The notes: generated from the letters alone by a model not told the origin. A stretch of DNA of 64,000 nt from JANQOH01 sp965201115 (GCA_965201115.1 OZ241745.1:2108001-2172000); one strand, 5' to 3'. Shown: positions 56,140 through 64,000, counted from the stretch's first letter. Numbers and translations are program-made.

Positions 56140-56427
56140 ATGGGCGTTGACATAAAACGAATCGAAGCCGTGCTCGAGGAGCTGCGGCGGGAAGACCTGC
56201 CGGTAGCCGTGCGCTCGTGGCGCGTGGAGGAAACCGAAGACTGGGCCGGCGAACCGGCCCTGTTCGTGTGGACGCTGCTCGAGCCCGGCGGCATTCTCCC
56301 CGGAGGCAAGATCGGACAGCGGAACACGCTGCGCGGGACGGTGATCGACCGGATAGGGGATCTGGCCGGAGACGCGCTGATTTACGTTCGATTCAAGGAA
56401 GCGAAAACCGCGGCGCCGGCGCCATGA
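56140..56427 (+). CDS. HEPN-partner protein, pair 2
   Basis: A 95-residue paralogue of 55233-55517. It begins MGVDIKRIEAVLEELRREDL with ACAGGAGGAACCG upstream. The middle reads 'VAVRSWRVEETEDWAGEPAL' and the end 'ALIYVRFKEAKTAAPAP'. It is closely similar to the partners in pairs 3-5. Confidence 0.75.
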   Translation: MGVDIKRIEAVLEELRREDLPVAVRSWRVEETEDWAGEPALFVWTLLEPGGILPGGKIGQRNTLRGTVIDRIGDLAGDALIYVRFKEAKTAAPAP

Positions 56428-56936
56428 GCATACATGGCGAGCTCTTGGGTTTGGCCCGGAGCCAAGCCGAACAGGCAGCCGGCGCGCCGGCCCAGGCGGC
56501 CATGCGCCGAGCCGTTTCGACCGCATATTACGCGGTCTTCCACTGGCTCGTTTACGAAGCGACGGCGCGCATGTTCGGGGCCGGCGACGAACGGGCCGCG
56601 CTTCGCGCGTGTCTCGCGCGCGGATTCGCCCATCGAACCATGCGGAATGTCACTGCTGCGTTCGCGGGCGGAAATGCGCCGGCGAAACTCGCTCCCGCAT
56701 TGGCCGGCCGCAAGCCGCAGCCGGAACTCATCCAAGTCGCGAGGGCGTTTTACGAGCTTCAACAAGCCCGCGAAACCGCCGACTACGACATGGCTTACAC
56801 CTTCGAACACGACGACGCGATCGAGTACGTCGAAATGGCCGAGCGCGCTTTCGGAGACTGGGCCGCCGTCAGCGGCAGCGTGCAGGCCGACGCTTTCCTC
56901 GCCGGATTGTTCGCCCTCGGCGCGCTGCGCGCCTGA
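56424..56936 (+). CDS. HEPN-domain protein, pair 2
   Basis: A 170-residue paralogue with the same core (MRRAVSTAYYAVFHWLVYEA, RACLARGFAHRTMRNVTAAF, ETADYDMAYTF). It differs from pair 1 mainly at the N-terminus and near residue 145 (EHDDAIEYVEMAERAFGDW). The start overlaps the partner stop (ATGA). A 479-base gap with repeats separates it from pair 3. Confidence 0.8.
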   Translation: MSIHGELLGLARSQAEQAAGAPAQAAMRRAVSTAYYAVFHWLVYEATARMFGAGDERAALRACLARGFAHRTMRNVTAAFAGGNAPAKLAPALAGRKPQPELIQVARAFYELQQARETADYDMAYTFEHDDAIEYVEMAERAFGDWAAVSGSVQADAFLAGLFALGALRA

Positions 56937-57035
56937 CACAACGACCGCCGCCGCGCGGCAAGCGCCGAAACGGCGCGGCCGCCTGTTACACCGACGATTA
57001 CCGGCGCTGACCGTTCCGGAAGCGCCGCCCAAGAG

Positions 57036-57310
57036 CGCAACCCCGCCGAAGGCGGGGCCCGGGACCGCGGGCATCCTGCCCGCACGTTCCCGCGCGGGCG
57101 CCCCCTCCCCGGCAGCTTTCGCCGCATTGGGGCCGCGCCGAAGGCGCGAACTTCCTGGGTGCGCGGGCGTCCCCGCCCGCACGTTCCCGCGCGGCGCGGC
57201 GTTGGCGGGGGAGCCGCGAGCGCCGCGCCTCTCCTGCGGCTTTCGGCGCATTGGAGACGTGCGGGCGAGACGCCCGCGCACCCAGGCCCCGCCTTCGGCG
57301 GGGTTGCGCC
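57036..57310. repeat. MITE-like repeat between pairs 2 and 3
   Basis: Starts with 'ACCCCGCCGAAGGCGGGGCC' and ends with the inverted 'GGCCCCGCCTTCGGCGGGGT', with internal inverted arms (GCGGGCGTCCCCGCCCGCACG and GACGTGCGGGCGAGACGCCC). It is almost identical to 58219-58500. Confidence 0.8.
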
Positions 57311-57415
57311 CCCGGCCGCCGCGCTTGCCCGAAAGGCCCTTTGCCGGTATGCTTCCGGCCCTGCGCGGCAGGCGCCGAAATGGCGCGGGCCGCCCGCACA
57401 TGACCGGAGGAACCG

Positions 57416-57703
57416 ATGGGCGCTGACATAAAACGGATCGAAGCCGTGCTCGAGGAGCTGCGGCGGGAAGACCTGCCGGTAGCCGTGCGCTCGTGGCGTG
57501 CGGAGGAAACCGAAGACTGGGCCGGCGAACCGGCCGTGTTCGTGTGGACGCTGCTCGAGCCCGGCGGCATTCTCCCCGGCGGCAAGATCAAGCAGCGGAA
57601 CGCACTGCGCGGGATGGTGATCGACCGCATACGGGAACTGGCCGGAGACGCGCTCGTTTACGTTATATTCAACGAAGCGAAAACCGCGGCGCCGGCGCCG
57701 TGA
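57416..57703 (+). CDS. HEPN-partner protein, pair 3
   Basis: A 95-residue copy (MGADIKRIEAVLEELRREDL, SWRAEETEDWAGEPAVFVW, ending ALVYVIFNEAKTAAPAP). W-R-A-E replaces the W-R-V-E of the others. Its TGA overlaps the GTG start of the HEPN gene. Confidence 0.75.
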   Translation: MGADIKRIEAVLEELRREDLPVAVRSWRAEETEDWAGEPAVFVWTLLEPGGILPGGKIKQRNALRGMVIDRIRELAGDALVYVIFNEAKTAAPAP

Positions 57704-58212
57704 GCATGCATGGCGAGCTCCTGGGCTTGGCTCGGAGCCTGGCCGAACAGGCAACGGATTCTCCGGCCCAGGCCGCCACGCGCCGGGCCGTTTCGACCGC
57801 CTACTACGCGGTCTTCCACTGGCTCGTTTACGAAGCGACGGCGCGCATGTTCGGGGCCGGCGACGAACGGGCCGCGCTTCGCGCGTGTCTCGCGCGCGGG
57901 TTCGCCCATCGAACCATGCGGAATGTAGCCGCGGCGTTCGCGGACGGAAGGGCGCCGGCGAAACTCGCTCCCGCATTGGCCGGCCGCAAGCCGCAGCCGG
58001 AACTCATCCAAGTCGCGAGGGCGTTTTACGAGCTTCAACAAGCCTGCGAAACCGCCGACTACGACATGGTTTACGCCTTCGAACCCGACCGCGCGGTCGA
58101 GCTCATCGAAATGGCCGAACAGGCTTTCGAAGACTGGGCCGCCGTCAGCGGCAGCGTGCAGGCCGACGCTTTCCTCGCCGGATTGTTCGCCCTCGGCGCG
58201 CTGCGCGCCTGA
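57700..58212 (+). CDS. HEPN-domain protein, pair 3
   Basis: A 170-residue copy that starts with GTG in a GTGA overlap; an ATG two codons later is an alternative. Core motifs are 'TRRAVSTAYYAVFHWLVYEA', 'RACLARGFAHRTMRNVAAAF' and 'ETADYDMVYAFEPD'. Pairs 3 and 4 with their upstream repeat form a tandem duplication with a period of 1186 bases. Confidence 0.8.
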   Translation: MSMHGELLGLARSLAEQATDSPAQAATRRAVSTAYYAVFHWLVYEATARMFGAGDERAALRACLARGFAHRTMRNVAAAFADGRAPAKLAPALAGRKPQPELIQVARAFYELQQACETADYDMVYAFEPDRAVELIEMAEQAFEDWAAVSGSVQADAFLAGLFALGALRA

Positions 58213-58218
58213 CATAAC

Positions 58219-58500
58219 GACCGCAACCCCGCCGAAGGCGGGGCCCGGGACCGCGGGCATCCTGCCCGCACGTTCCCGCGCGGGCGCCCCCTCCCCGGCA
58301 GCTTTCGCCGCGTTGGGGCCGCGCCGAAGGCGCGAACTTCCTGGGTGCGCGGGCGTCCCCGCCCGCACGTTCCCGCGCGGCGCGGCGTTGGCGGGGGAGC
58401 CGCGAGCGCCGCGCCTCTCCTGCGGCTTTCGGCGCATTGGAGACGTGCGGGCGAGACGCCCGCGCACCCAGGCCCCGCCTTCGGCGGGGTTGCGCCCCCG
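58219..58500. repeat. MITE-like repeat between pairs 3 and 4 (copy of 57036-57310)
   Basis: Same inverted ends and interior as 57036-57310, with only a few differences visible by eye (for example CGCATTGGGG versus CGCGTTGGGG). It was duplicated together with the gene pair. Confidence 0.8.
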
Positions 58501-58601
58501 GCCGCCGCGCTTGCCCGAAAGGCCCTTTCCCGGTATGCTTCCAGCCCCGCGCGGCAGGCGCCGAAACGGCGCCGGCCGCCCGCACATGACAGGAGGAGCC
58601 G

Positions 58602-58889
58602 ATGGGCGCTGACATAAAACGGATCGACGCCGTGCTCGAGGAGCTGCGGCGGGAAGACCTGCCGGTGGCCATGCACTCGTGGCGCGTGGAGGAAACCGAA
58701 GACTGGGCCGGCGAACCGGCCCTGTTCGTGTGGACGCTGCTCGAGCCCGGCAGCATTCTCCCCGGGGGCAAGATCAAGCAGCGGAACGCGCTGCGGGAGA
58801 TGATGATCGACCGGATACGGGAGCTGGCCGGAGACGCGCTCGTTTACGTTTTCTTCGGGGAAGCGAAAACCGCGGCGCCGGCGCCGTGA
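58602..58889 (+). CDS. HEPN-partner protein, pair 4
   Basis: A 95-residue copy (MGADIKRIDAVLEELRREDL, VAMHSWRVEETEDWAGEPAL, ending ALVYVFFGEAKTAAPAP). GACAGGAGGAGCCG precedes the ATG. It is coupled to the HEPN gene by GTGA. Confidence 0.75.
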   Translation: MGADIKRIDAVLEELRREDLPVAMHSWRVEETEDWAGEPALFVWTLLEPGSILPGGKIKQRNALREMMIDRIRELAGDALVYVFFGEAKTAAPAP

Positions 58890-59398
58890 GCATGCATGGA
58901 GAGCTCCTGGGGCTGGCCCGGAGCCTGGCCGAACAGGCAACGGATTCTCCGGCCCAGGCCGCCATGCGCCGAGCCGTGTCGACCGCGTATTACGCGGCTT
59001 TCCATTGGCTCGTTTGCGAAGCGACCGAGCGCATGTTCGGGGCCGGCGACGACCGGGCCGCGCTTCGCGCGTGCCTCGCGCGCGGGTTCGCCCACCGAAC
59101 CATGCGGAATGTAGCCGCGGCGTTCGCGGAGGGACATGCGCCAGCGAAACTCGCGCCCGCATTGGCCGGCCGCAAGCCGCAGCCGGAACTTGCCCGGGTC
59201 GCAAGGGCGCTTTACGTGCTTCAACAAGCCCGCGAAACCGCCGACTACGACACGGCTTACAGGTTCGAACCCGACCGCGCGATCGAGTACGTGGAAATGG
59301 CCGAACAGGCTTTCGAAGACTGGGCCGCCGTCCGTGGCAGCGTGCAGGCCGACGCTTTCCTCGCCGGATTGTTCGCCCTCGGCGCGCTGCGCGCCTGA
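58886..59398 (+). CDS. HEPN-domain protein, pair 4
   Basis: A 170-residue copy starting at GTG 58886. The signature reads MRRAVSTAYYAAFHWLVCEA (Cys instead of Tyr in the VYEA of the others), then 'RACLARGFAHRTMRNVAAAF' and 'ETADYDTAYRFEPD'. Length is identical to the other four. Confidence 0.8.
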   Translation: MSMHGELLGLARSLAEQATDSPAQAAMRRAVSTAYYAAFHWLVCEATERMFGAGDDRAALRACLARGFAHRTMRNVAAAFAEGHAPAKLAPALAGRKPQPELARVARALYVLQQARETADYDTAYRFEPDRAIEYVEMAEQAFEDWAAVRGSVQADAFLAGLFALGALRA

Positions 59399-59404
59399 CA
59401 CAAC

Positions 59405-59470
59405 GACCGCAACCCCGCCGAAGGCGGGGCCTGGGTGCGCGGGCGTCCCCGCCCGCACGTTCCCGCGCGG
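59405..59470. repeat. GC-rich hairpin repeat between pairs 4 and 5
   Basis: 'AACCCCGCCGAAGGCGGGGC' followed by the variant arm 'GGGTGCGCGGGCGTCCCCGC', as in the third copy at 8182. A single short unit, without the inverted right end seen at 57310 and 58490. Confidence 0.75.
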
Positions 59471-59614
59471 CATGGCGTTGGCAGAGGGGGCGCGCCGCGC
59501 CCGACACAATGGCCCCCGGGCGCCGCGCTTGCCCGAAAGGCCCTTTGCCGGTATGCCTTCGACAAGGCAGGCGCCGAAACGGCGCGGGCTGCCCGCACAT
59601 GACAGGAGGAGCCG

Positions 59615-59899
59615 ATGGGCGCTGACATAAAACGAATCGAAGCCGTGCTCGAGGAGCTGCGGCGGGAAGACCTGCCGGTAGCCGTGCGCTCGTGGCGCGT
59701 GGAGGAAACCGAAGACTGGGCCGGCGACCCGACCGTGTATGTGTGGACGCTGCTCGAACCCGGCGGCATTCTCGGCGGAGGGAAAGTCAAACAACGAAAC
59801 GCGCTGGAGCGAATGGTGATCGAACGGATAGGCGGGCTGGTCGACGACGCCGGGATACTCGTCTGGTTCAAGGAAGCGAAGATCGCGCCGGCGTCATGA
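59615..59899 (+). CDS. HEPN-partner protein, pair 5
   Basis: A 94-residue copy (MGADIKRIEAVLEELRREDL, SWRVEETEDWAGDPTVYVW). The C-terminal third differs (RIGGLVDDAGILVWFKEAKI) and resembles pair 1 more than pairs 2-4. Overlaps its HEPN gene by ATGA. Confidence 0.75.
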   Translation: MGADIKRIEAVLEELRREDLPVAVRSWRVEETEDWAGDPTVYVWTLLEPGGILGGGKVKQRNALERMVIERIGGLVDDAGILVWFKEAKIAPAS

Positions 59900-60408
59900 A
59901 CCTGCATGACGAGCTGCTCGCGCTGTCCCGACGCCTCGTCCGACAGGCGACCGGCGCGCCGGCGCAGGCCGATCTGCGCCGCGCGGTTTCGACTGCCTAT
60001 TACGCGCTGTTCCACTTGCTGGTGTACGAAGCGACCCAACGCATGTTCGGGACCGCCAGCGACCGTGCCGGGCTTCGCGCCTGTCTCGCGCGCGGCTTCG
60101 CGCACCGGATCATGAGAAACGTCGCCACGGCGTTCATGGCCGGACGGGCGCCGGCGAAACTCGCGCCCGCATTGGCCGGCCGCAAGCCGCAGCCCGCGCT
60201 CGCCGAGGTAGCCGGGGCCTTTTACGTGCTTCAGCGGGCCCGCGAAACCGCCGACTACGACGTGGCTTACACGTTCGGCGCCGATGATACGAGCGCCCTC
60301 GTCGAACGCGCCGAACAGGCCTTCCAGGACTGGACCGCCGTCCGCGGCAGCGTGCAGGCCGACGCCTTCCTTGCCGGGCTCTTCGCCTTCGGCGCGCTGC
60401 GTGCCTGA
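59896..60408 (+). CDS. HEPN-domain protein, pair 5
   Basis: A 170-residue copy (MNLHDELLALSRRLVRQATG, LRRAVSTAYYALFHLLVYEA, RACLARGFAHRIMRNVATAF, ETADYDVAYTFGADD). Its stop lies inside the start of the sensor kinase frame. It is the last copy of the array. Confidence 0.8.
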   Translation: MNLHDELLALSRRLVRQATGAPAQADLRRAVSTAYYALFHLLVYEATQRMFGTASDRAGLRACLARGFAHRIMRNVATAFMAGRAPAKLAPALAGRKPQPALAEVAGAFYVLQRARETADYDVAYTFGADDTSALVERAEQAFQDWTAVRGSVQADAFLAGLFAFGALRA

Positions 60409-61834
60409 CGCAATCGCCGCCGCCCCGCCCGGCGGGCGGGTGGCGTTTCGCCGCAGCCTGGGCGGGCGGCTGCTGTTGCTCACCGTGCTGTTCGTGCTGA
60501 TCGCCGAGGCGTTGATCTTCGTGCCGTCGATCGCGCGCTTCCGGCTTACCTACCTTCAGCAGCGCGTCGACGCCGGGATGCTGGCCGCGCTGGCGCTCGA
60601 GGCCGCGCCCGGCGGCGCCGTGGAGGAGAGGCTGGTGCGCCGCCTGCTTGCCCATGCGCGCGTCGATGCGGTGGCGTTGCGCACCGCGGAGCGCTCGGCG
60701 ATGTTGCTGGCGCCCGATCGGCTGCCGCTGGCGGACGCCGCGTTCGACCTGCGCGACGCCGGGCCGGCGGCGCTGGCGGCCGACGCCATCGACGTATTCA
60801 TCGGCGGCCCCGACCGCACCGTGCGCGTGCTCGCCGACTCGCGCGTCGAGCCCGGCGCGACCCTCGAGGTCGTGCTCGGCCAGGCCGATCTGCACCGCCG
60901 GATGGTCGCGTTCTCGTTCAGAATCCTCGAACTGTCGATCGTCATATCGCTGATTGTCGCGGCGTCGATATATCTCAGCCTGCATTGGCTGATGGTGCGG
61001 CCCATGCGCGCCATGGTGGCCAGCATGACGCGCTTCCGCCGCCGCCCCGAAGACGCGGCGGCGCAGCTTCCCGCCACGCGCCGCGCCGATGAAATCGGCG
61101 TCGCGCAAACCGCCCTGCGCGCGATGGAGCGCGACCTGCGCCGGTCGCTGCTGCAAAAGACCCGCCTCGCCGCGCTCGGCGCCGCGATGAGCAAGATCAA
61201 CCACGACCTGCGCAACATACTCGCCTCGGCGATGGCGGTGTCCGACGGCTTCGGGGCCGGCTCCGACCCGCGCGCCCGCAGGATCGCGCCCCGGCTCATG
61301 GCCGCCCTCGACCGCGCCGTCGAACTGTGCGGACGCACCCTCGACTACGCCCAGTTCGACGAGCCGGAATTCCGCCCCGAGCCCCTCGCGCTCAAGCCCC
61401 TGGTCGAGGAAGCGCGCGACGCGCTGGACGGCGGCGGCGGCGCAAGCGCCGTATCGTGGGAAATCCACGTGCCCGGCGCCATCGTCCTCGCCGCCGACCG
61501 CCTCCAGCTGTTCCGCGCCCTGCAGAACGTCATGCGCAACGCCGTGCAGGCCATGCCCGATGGCGGCCGCCTGCGCGTCCATGCCACCGTATTCGACGAC
61601 AACGTGGAAATCGACATCGCCGACGACGGCCCCGGCGTGCCGGAGAGCGTCCGCCCCGGCCTGTTCGAGCCCTTCGCCGGCTCCGCCCGGCCCGGCGGCG
61701 CCGGCCTCGGGCTGGCCATCGCGCGCGAGAACCTGCGCATGCACGGCGGCGACATCGCGCTGGTGTCGAACGGCCCCGCCGGCGCGCGCTTTCGCCTGTT
61801 CCTGCCTTGCAGGGCCGCGCCCCGCCCGGTGTGA
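60401..61834 (+). CDS. Sensor histidine kinase (HAMP, HisKA, HATPase)
   Basis: A 477-residue protein if GTG 60401 is used; an in-frame GTG at 60440 is an alternative that removes 13 residues. It has a membrane span near the start (LLLLTVLFVLIAEALIFVPS), a periplasmic domain of about 125 residues, a second span (LSIVISLIVAASIYLSLHWL), a HAMP region, the H box 'MSKINHDLRNILASAMA', the N box 'NVMRNAVQAM', and G boxes DDGPGVP and GGAGLGLAIA. It phosphorylates a response regulator that is not in the window. The 5' end overlaps the last HEPN gene by 8 bases. Confidence 0.9.
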   Translation: MPDAIAAAPPGGRVAFRRSLGGRLLLLTVLFVLIAEALIFVPSIARFRLTYLQQRVDAGMLAALALEAAPGGAVEERLVRRLLAHARVDAVALRTAERSAMLLAPDRLPLADAAFDLRDAGPAALAADAIDVFIGGPDRTVRVLADSRVEPGATLEVVLGQADLHRRMVAFSFRILELSIVISLIVAASIYLSLHWLMVRPMRAMVASMTRFRRRPEDAAAQLPATRRADEIGVAQTALRAMERDLRRSLLQKTRLAALGAAMSKINHDLRNILASAMAVSDGFGAGSDPRARRIAPRLMAALDRAVELCGRTLDYAQFDEPEFRPEPLALKPLVEEARDALDGGGGASAVSWEIHVPGAIVLAADRLQLFRALQNVMRNAVQAMPDGGRLRVHATVFDDNVEIDIADDGPGVPESVRPGLFEPFAGSARPGGAGLGLAIARENLRMHGGDIALVSNGPAGARFRLFLPCRAAPRPV

Positions 61835-62080
61835 CATTTCCGCCACATTGTTGCCGAAATAGGTCAGGCGCCCGCATTGCGCGTTTGAATCCCCCCGCGC
61901 AGGCCGTAGATTGCCCCCTGTCGCGCCCGCGCCGGCGTGGCATGCGCGCAACGCCCGAGGACGGGAATGCGCGCGGCCGGCGCGGACAGCGGGCCTGCGA
62001 GAGGCCGGCCCGCATGCATGAAACGAACGCGGAGCTTGGGGCAGGAGCCCCGGCCCGCAACGCGGAGGCAGACGAAAGGC

Positions 62081-63328
62081 ATGAAGAAACTTCTCCTGAG
62101 CTCGGTCGCCATGGCCGGCGCCTCGGCGCTGGCGACCGGGGCCCTCGCCGTGCCGATCCAGTCGTTCGACGAAGACGGCACGCCGGTCCTCACCGCCGGC
62201 ATGAGCGCCCAGTTCGAGGCCGGCGTCGCCATGGTCGACGACAAGGTCGAGAGCCCCGCCAAACGGGACGGCGGCTTCGTCAACGGCAGGTTCGGCGAAA
62301 TCTACTTCAACGGCGAGATGACCGCCGACAACGGCCTCGTCTATGGCGCGAAGATCCACTTCGCGACCACCGACTACCACTGGGTCAGGCAAGACATCGA
62401 TATCGACGGCGACGGAGTTCCCGACGCCAACGCCACGAAGAGCAACAACAGCAACTTCCCCGGCCGCGAGTACATCTACCTCAAGGGCGACTGGGGGTCG
62501 CTCGAACTGGGCAACTGGCCCGGCCCCGACTCGACGCTGAACTTTACCCCGTCGCCCACCACCTACAAGGGCATCGGCGGCATGGACTTCGCGTACCACT
62601 CCTACGTGCAGAGGCCGGCGGGCGCCATCTCCAACAGCCAGAGCCCGCACTGGTGGGACGTGGGGCCGAAGGTCAGCTACATCACCCCGTCCGTCAGCGG
62701 CTTCCAGGCCGGCATCTCCTACATGCCGCAGCAGCGGGACGGCTTCGATTCGGCGCATTCTCCCACCGACCGGTCCAACTCGGGGTATCAGGACAAGATC
62801 GGCTTGGCGGCGAGATGGAGCGGCGATTTCGGCGGGACCACCATGGGAATCTCCGTCGTGGGCGGCACCAGCGACGATATCACCGACGCCAACGGCAAGG
62901 TCACCGGGGAGGGCATGGGCTATTATGACGTGTCCGGCCGGGTCGGTTTCTCCGGCTTCGTGTTCGCCGGCTCTTGGTGGGACTTCGGCGACGGTGGTGC
63001 GGCCCCGGGTGTCGATCAGGATTACTCCGGCTGGGCCCTCAACGCCTCCTATTCCTTCGGCCCCTACGGCGTCGAGCTCCAGTATGCGCACGCCGAGAAG
63101 AGCGAGTCCGGCACGGCGGCCGCGTTAACAGCGAAACGCGAGAGTATCTTCGACGGCTGGGCGTTCGCGCTCGGCTATACCGTCGCGCCGGGGCTGAAGT
63201 GGTACGGCGAAGTGGTCGGCAACAACAACGAACTCAGAGGGGCTTTGGTCGCGCCTGACGCTGCCATTTCCGCCGCAGAAGAGTACAAGAGCACCGTGTT
63301 CCTCTCCGGCCTCATGCTCAACTTCTGA
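62081..63328 (+). CDS. Gram-negative outer-membrane porin
   Basis: A 415-residue protein with a Sec signal (KKLLLSSVAMAGASALATGA). It has alternating beta-strand composition, a charged loop 'DIDIDGDGVPDANATKSNNS' that looks like a calcium-binding stretch, 'YIYLKGDWGSLELGNWPGPD' typical of porin loop 3 regions, and a C-terminal Phe (LSGLMLNF) that the BAM complex recognises. It forms a diffusion channel. The 246 bases upstream (61835-62080) hold no gene, and a terminator follows. Confidence 0.92.
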   Translation: MKKLLLSSVAMAGASALATGALAVPIQSFDEDGTPVLTAGMSAQFEAGVAMVDDKVESPAKRDGGFVNGRFGEIYFNGEMTADNGLVYGAKIHFATTDYHWVRQDIDIDGDGVPDANATKSNNSNFPGREYIYLKGDWGSLELGNWPGPDSTLNFTPSPTTYKGIGGMDFAYHSYVQRPAGAISNSQSPHWWDVGPKVSYITPSVSGFQAGISYMPQQRDGFDSAHSPTDRSNSGYQDKIGLAARWSGDFGGTTMGISVVGGTSDDITDANGKVTGEGMGYYDVSGRVGFSGFVFAGSWWDFGDGGAAPGVDQDYSGWALNASYSFGPYGVELQYAHAEKSESGTAAALTAKRESIFDGWAFALGYTVAPGLKWYGEVVGNNNELRGALVAPDAAISAAEEYKSTVFLSGLMLNF

Positions 63329-63352
63329 GCGGAGCGCACACTCCTACTTTGC

Positions 63353-63385
63353 AGGGCGGCGGTCATCCCGCCGCCCTTTTTCTTT
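63353..63385 (+). terminator. Rho-independent terminator after the porin gene
   Basis: AGGGCGGCGG (63353-63362) and CCGCCGCCCT (63368-63377) form a perfect 10-bp stem with loop TCATC, followed by TTTTTCTTT. It lies 25 bases after the porin stop. Confidence 0.95.
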
Positions 63386-63388
63386 GGC

Positions 63389-63500
63389 TCGATTCGCGAA
63401 TCGTCCGTACCCGCGGCGCCTCGGCGCGGGATGCCTGGGCGCCGCCGCCCCGAAGGCGCGAACTTCCCGGGACCGCGGGCGTCTCGCCCGCACGTCCCCG
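63389..63500. repeat. Dispersed repeat with TTCGCGAATCG end
   Basis: 'GATTCGCGAATCGTCCGTAC' followed by arms of the GC-rich family (CGAAGGCGCGAACTTCCCGG and GACCGCGGGCGTCTCGCCCG). The same end sequence flanks the 10543-10822 element and forms the 3' end of the permease gene at 44104. Confidence 0.7.
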
Positions 63501-63573
63501 CCGCCCCGCTCAACACGCCCGCCGGCCCGCGCCATATTGCCCCCGGCGCCACCGACGCCGGGAGCCCCCCGCC

Positions 63574-63816
63574 ATGCCCGCCCACGCCTTCGACGCCCCC
63601 AAGGCCATGCGCGTACTCACCGCCGCCGGCATGCAGGAGCCGATGGCCGAAGCCGTCGCCACGAAATCCGATATCGAGACGATCGACCGCCGCCTCGAAA
63701 CGGTTAACGGCCGCCTCGACGTTCTGAAAACCGAAATATCTTCGGTCAAGTAGGCGCGCGGCTTCATTGCCGCCATGGCGCTGCTCATGGCCGGCCGCAT
63801 GTTCGGCGCGTTCTGA
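63574..63816 (+). pseudogene. DUF1640/CCDC90-like gene with an in-frame stop
   Basis: The frame from ATG 63574 encodes 59 residues (MPAHAFDAPKAMRVLTAAGM, then a coiled coil TIDRRLETVNGRLDVLKTE) and stops at TAG 63751. The same frame continues after the stop as ARGFIAAMALLMAGRMFGAF, the membrane anchor expected at the end of DUF1640 proteins. One base change (TGG to TAG) would explain the break. Family function is poorly defined. Confidence 0.65.
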
Positions 63817-63894
63817 CCCCCCGCCCCGCTTGACCCGCCCGCCGGCCCGCGCCATATTGCCCCCGCGCGCCGCCGACGCCGGGAGACCCCCGCC

Positions 63895-64000
63895 ATGCCC
63901 GCTCTCGCCTTCGACACGCTCAAGGCCGCCGAAACATTGACCGCCGCGGGCATCGACACGGCGCACGCCAAGGCGATAACCAAGATGGTCCACGACGCCA
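63895..64000 (+). CDS. DUF1640/CCDC90-like protein, 5' end only
   Basis: The window ends inside this gene. The visible N-terminus reads MPALAFDTLKAAETLTAAGI and continues DTAHAKAITKMVHDA, typical of the DUF1640 start. It is a tandem paralogue of 63574-63816, and both share the upstream stretch 'CCGGCCCGCGCCATATTGCC' and a GACGCCGGGAG ribosome-binding region. Confidence 0.7.
   Translation, partial: MPALAFDTLKAAETLTAAGIDTAHAKAITKMVHDA

Overview
The window is about 70% GC and densely coded. It looks like a chromosomal segment of an alphaproteobacterium, probably a Rhodospirillales-like, host-associated (for example sponge-symbiont) lineage. The evidence is the alphaproteobacterial order nlpD-pcm-serS-tatC-tatB-tatA, the comF-grx-nitrilase block, the xthA-erpA pair, a CCA-encoding tRNA-Arg(CCU), CaiB-family CoA-transferases, an IorAB-type molybdenum oxidoreductase, and very many short GC-rich hairpin repeats between genes. 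The lineage is an inference; no rRNA is present.

Layout. 172-3970: fused HyuA/HyuB hydantoinase/5-oxoprolinase and a convergent cold-shock protein. 4255-5616: three RiPP precursor genes with nitrile-hydratase-like (NHLP, proteusin-type) leaders. 5984-15591 (minus): nlpD, pcm, serS, tatC, tatB, tatA, then a ferric-iron ABC transporter with a Fur-like operator. 15855-17621: a second, paralogous RiPP locus of four precursors with the same upstream leader. 18095-23366 (minus): SWIM/SNF2 helicase, nitrilase-family hydrolase, glutaredoxin, ComF. 23412-24680: CaiB/BaiF CoA-transferase. About 24610-27960: a lower-GC island with an OLD-family ATPase/TOPRIM nuclease and a uracil-DNA-glycosylase-like protein, flanked by a CoA-transferase with an odd tail and a truncated AlbA/RecG-like fragment. 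28157-35613: ParA-like protein with a degenerate Walker A, GTP-type PEP carboxykinase, RNase D, an AraD1/FAH-family enzyme, a small secreted protein, RecQ. 35690-41959 (minus): two paralogous two-gene membrane modules and a 1354-aa single-chain restriction-modification enzyme. 42198-46940: tRNA-Arg, a twin-TM protein, ferredoxin-NADP reductase, ABC permease plus ATPase, exonuclease III, ErpA. 47099-53630 (minus): IorB/IorA, a frameshifted hisC, aroQ, CaiB, SDR. 53747-55042: Nramp-like transporter. 55233-60408: five tandem copies of a two-gene unit (about 94-aa partner plus 170-aa HEPN protein). 60401-63328: sensor histidine kinase and porin. 63574-end: two tandem DUF1640-like genes, the first broken by a stop, the second cut by the window edge.

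Two features stand out. The first is the pair of duplicated orphan RiPP precursor loci: seven precursors in three leader classes, an identical C14 tract plus hairpin upstream of each locus, and no maturation enzyme anywhere in the window. The cores are rich in Ser, Thr, Gly and Cys, so a maturase acting in trans is likely. The second is the five-fold tandem HEPN/partner array, in which each pair overlaps by 4 bases and has its own conserved leader. This suggests an expanding toxin-antitoxin or defence family. The restriction-modification enzyme, the OLD nuclease island and the duplicated membrane modules add to the defence and accessory character of the middle of the window.
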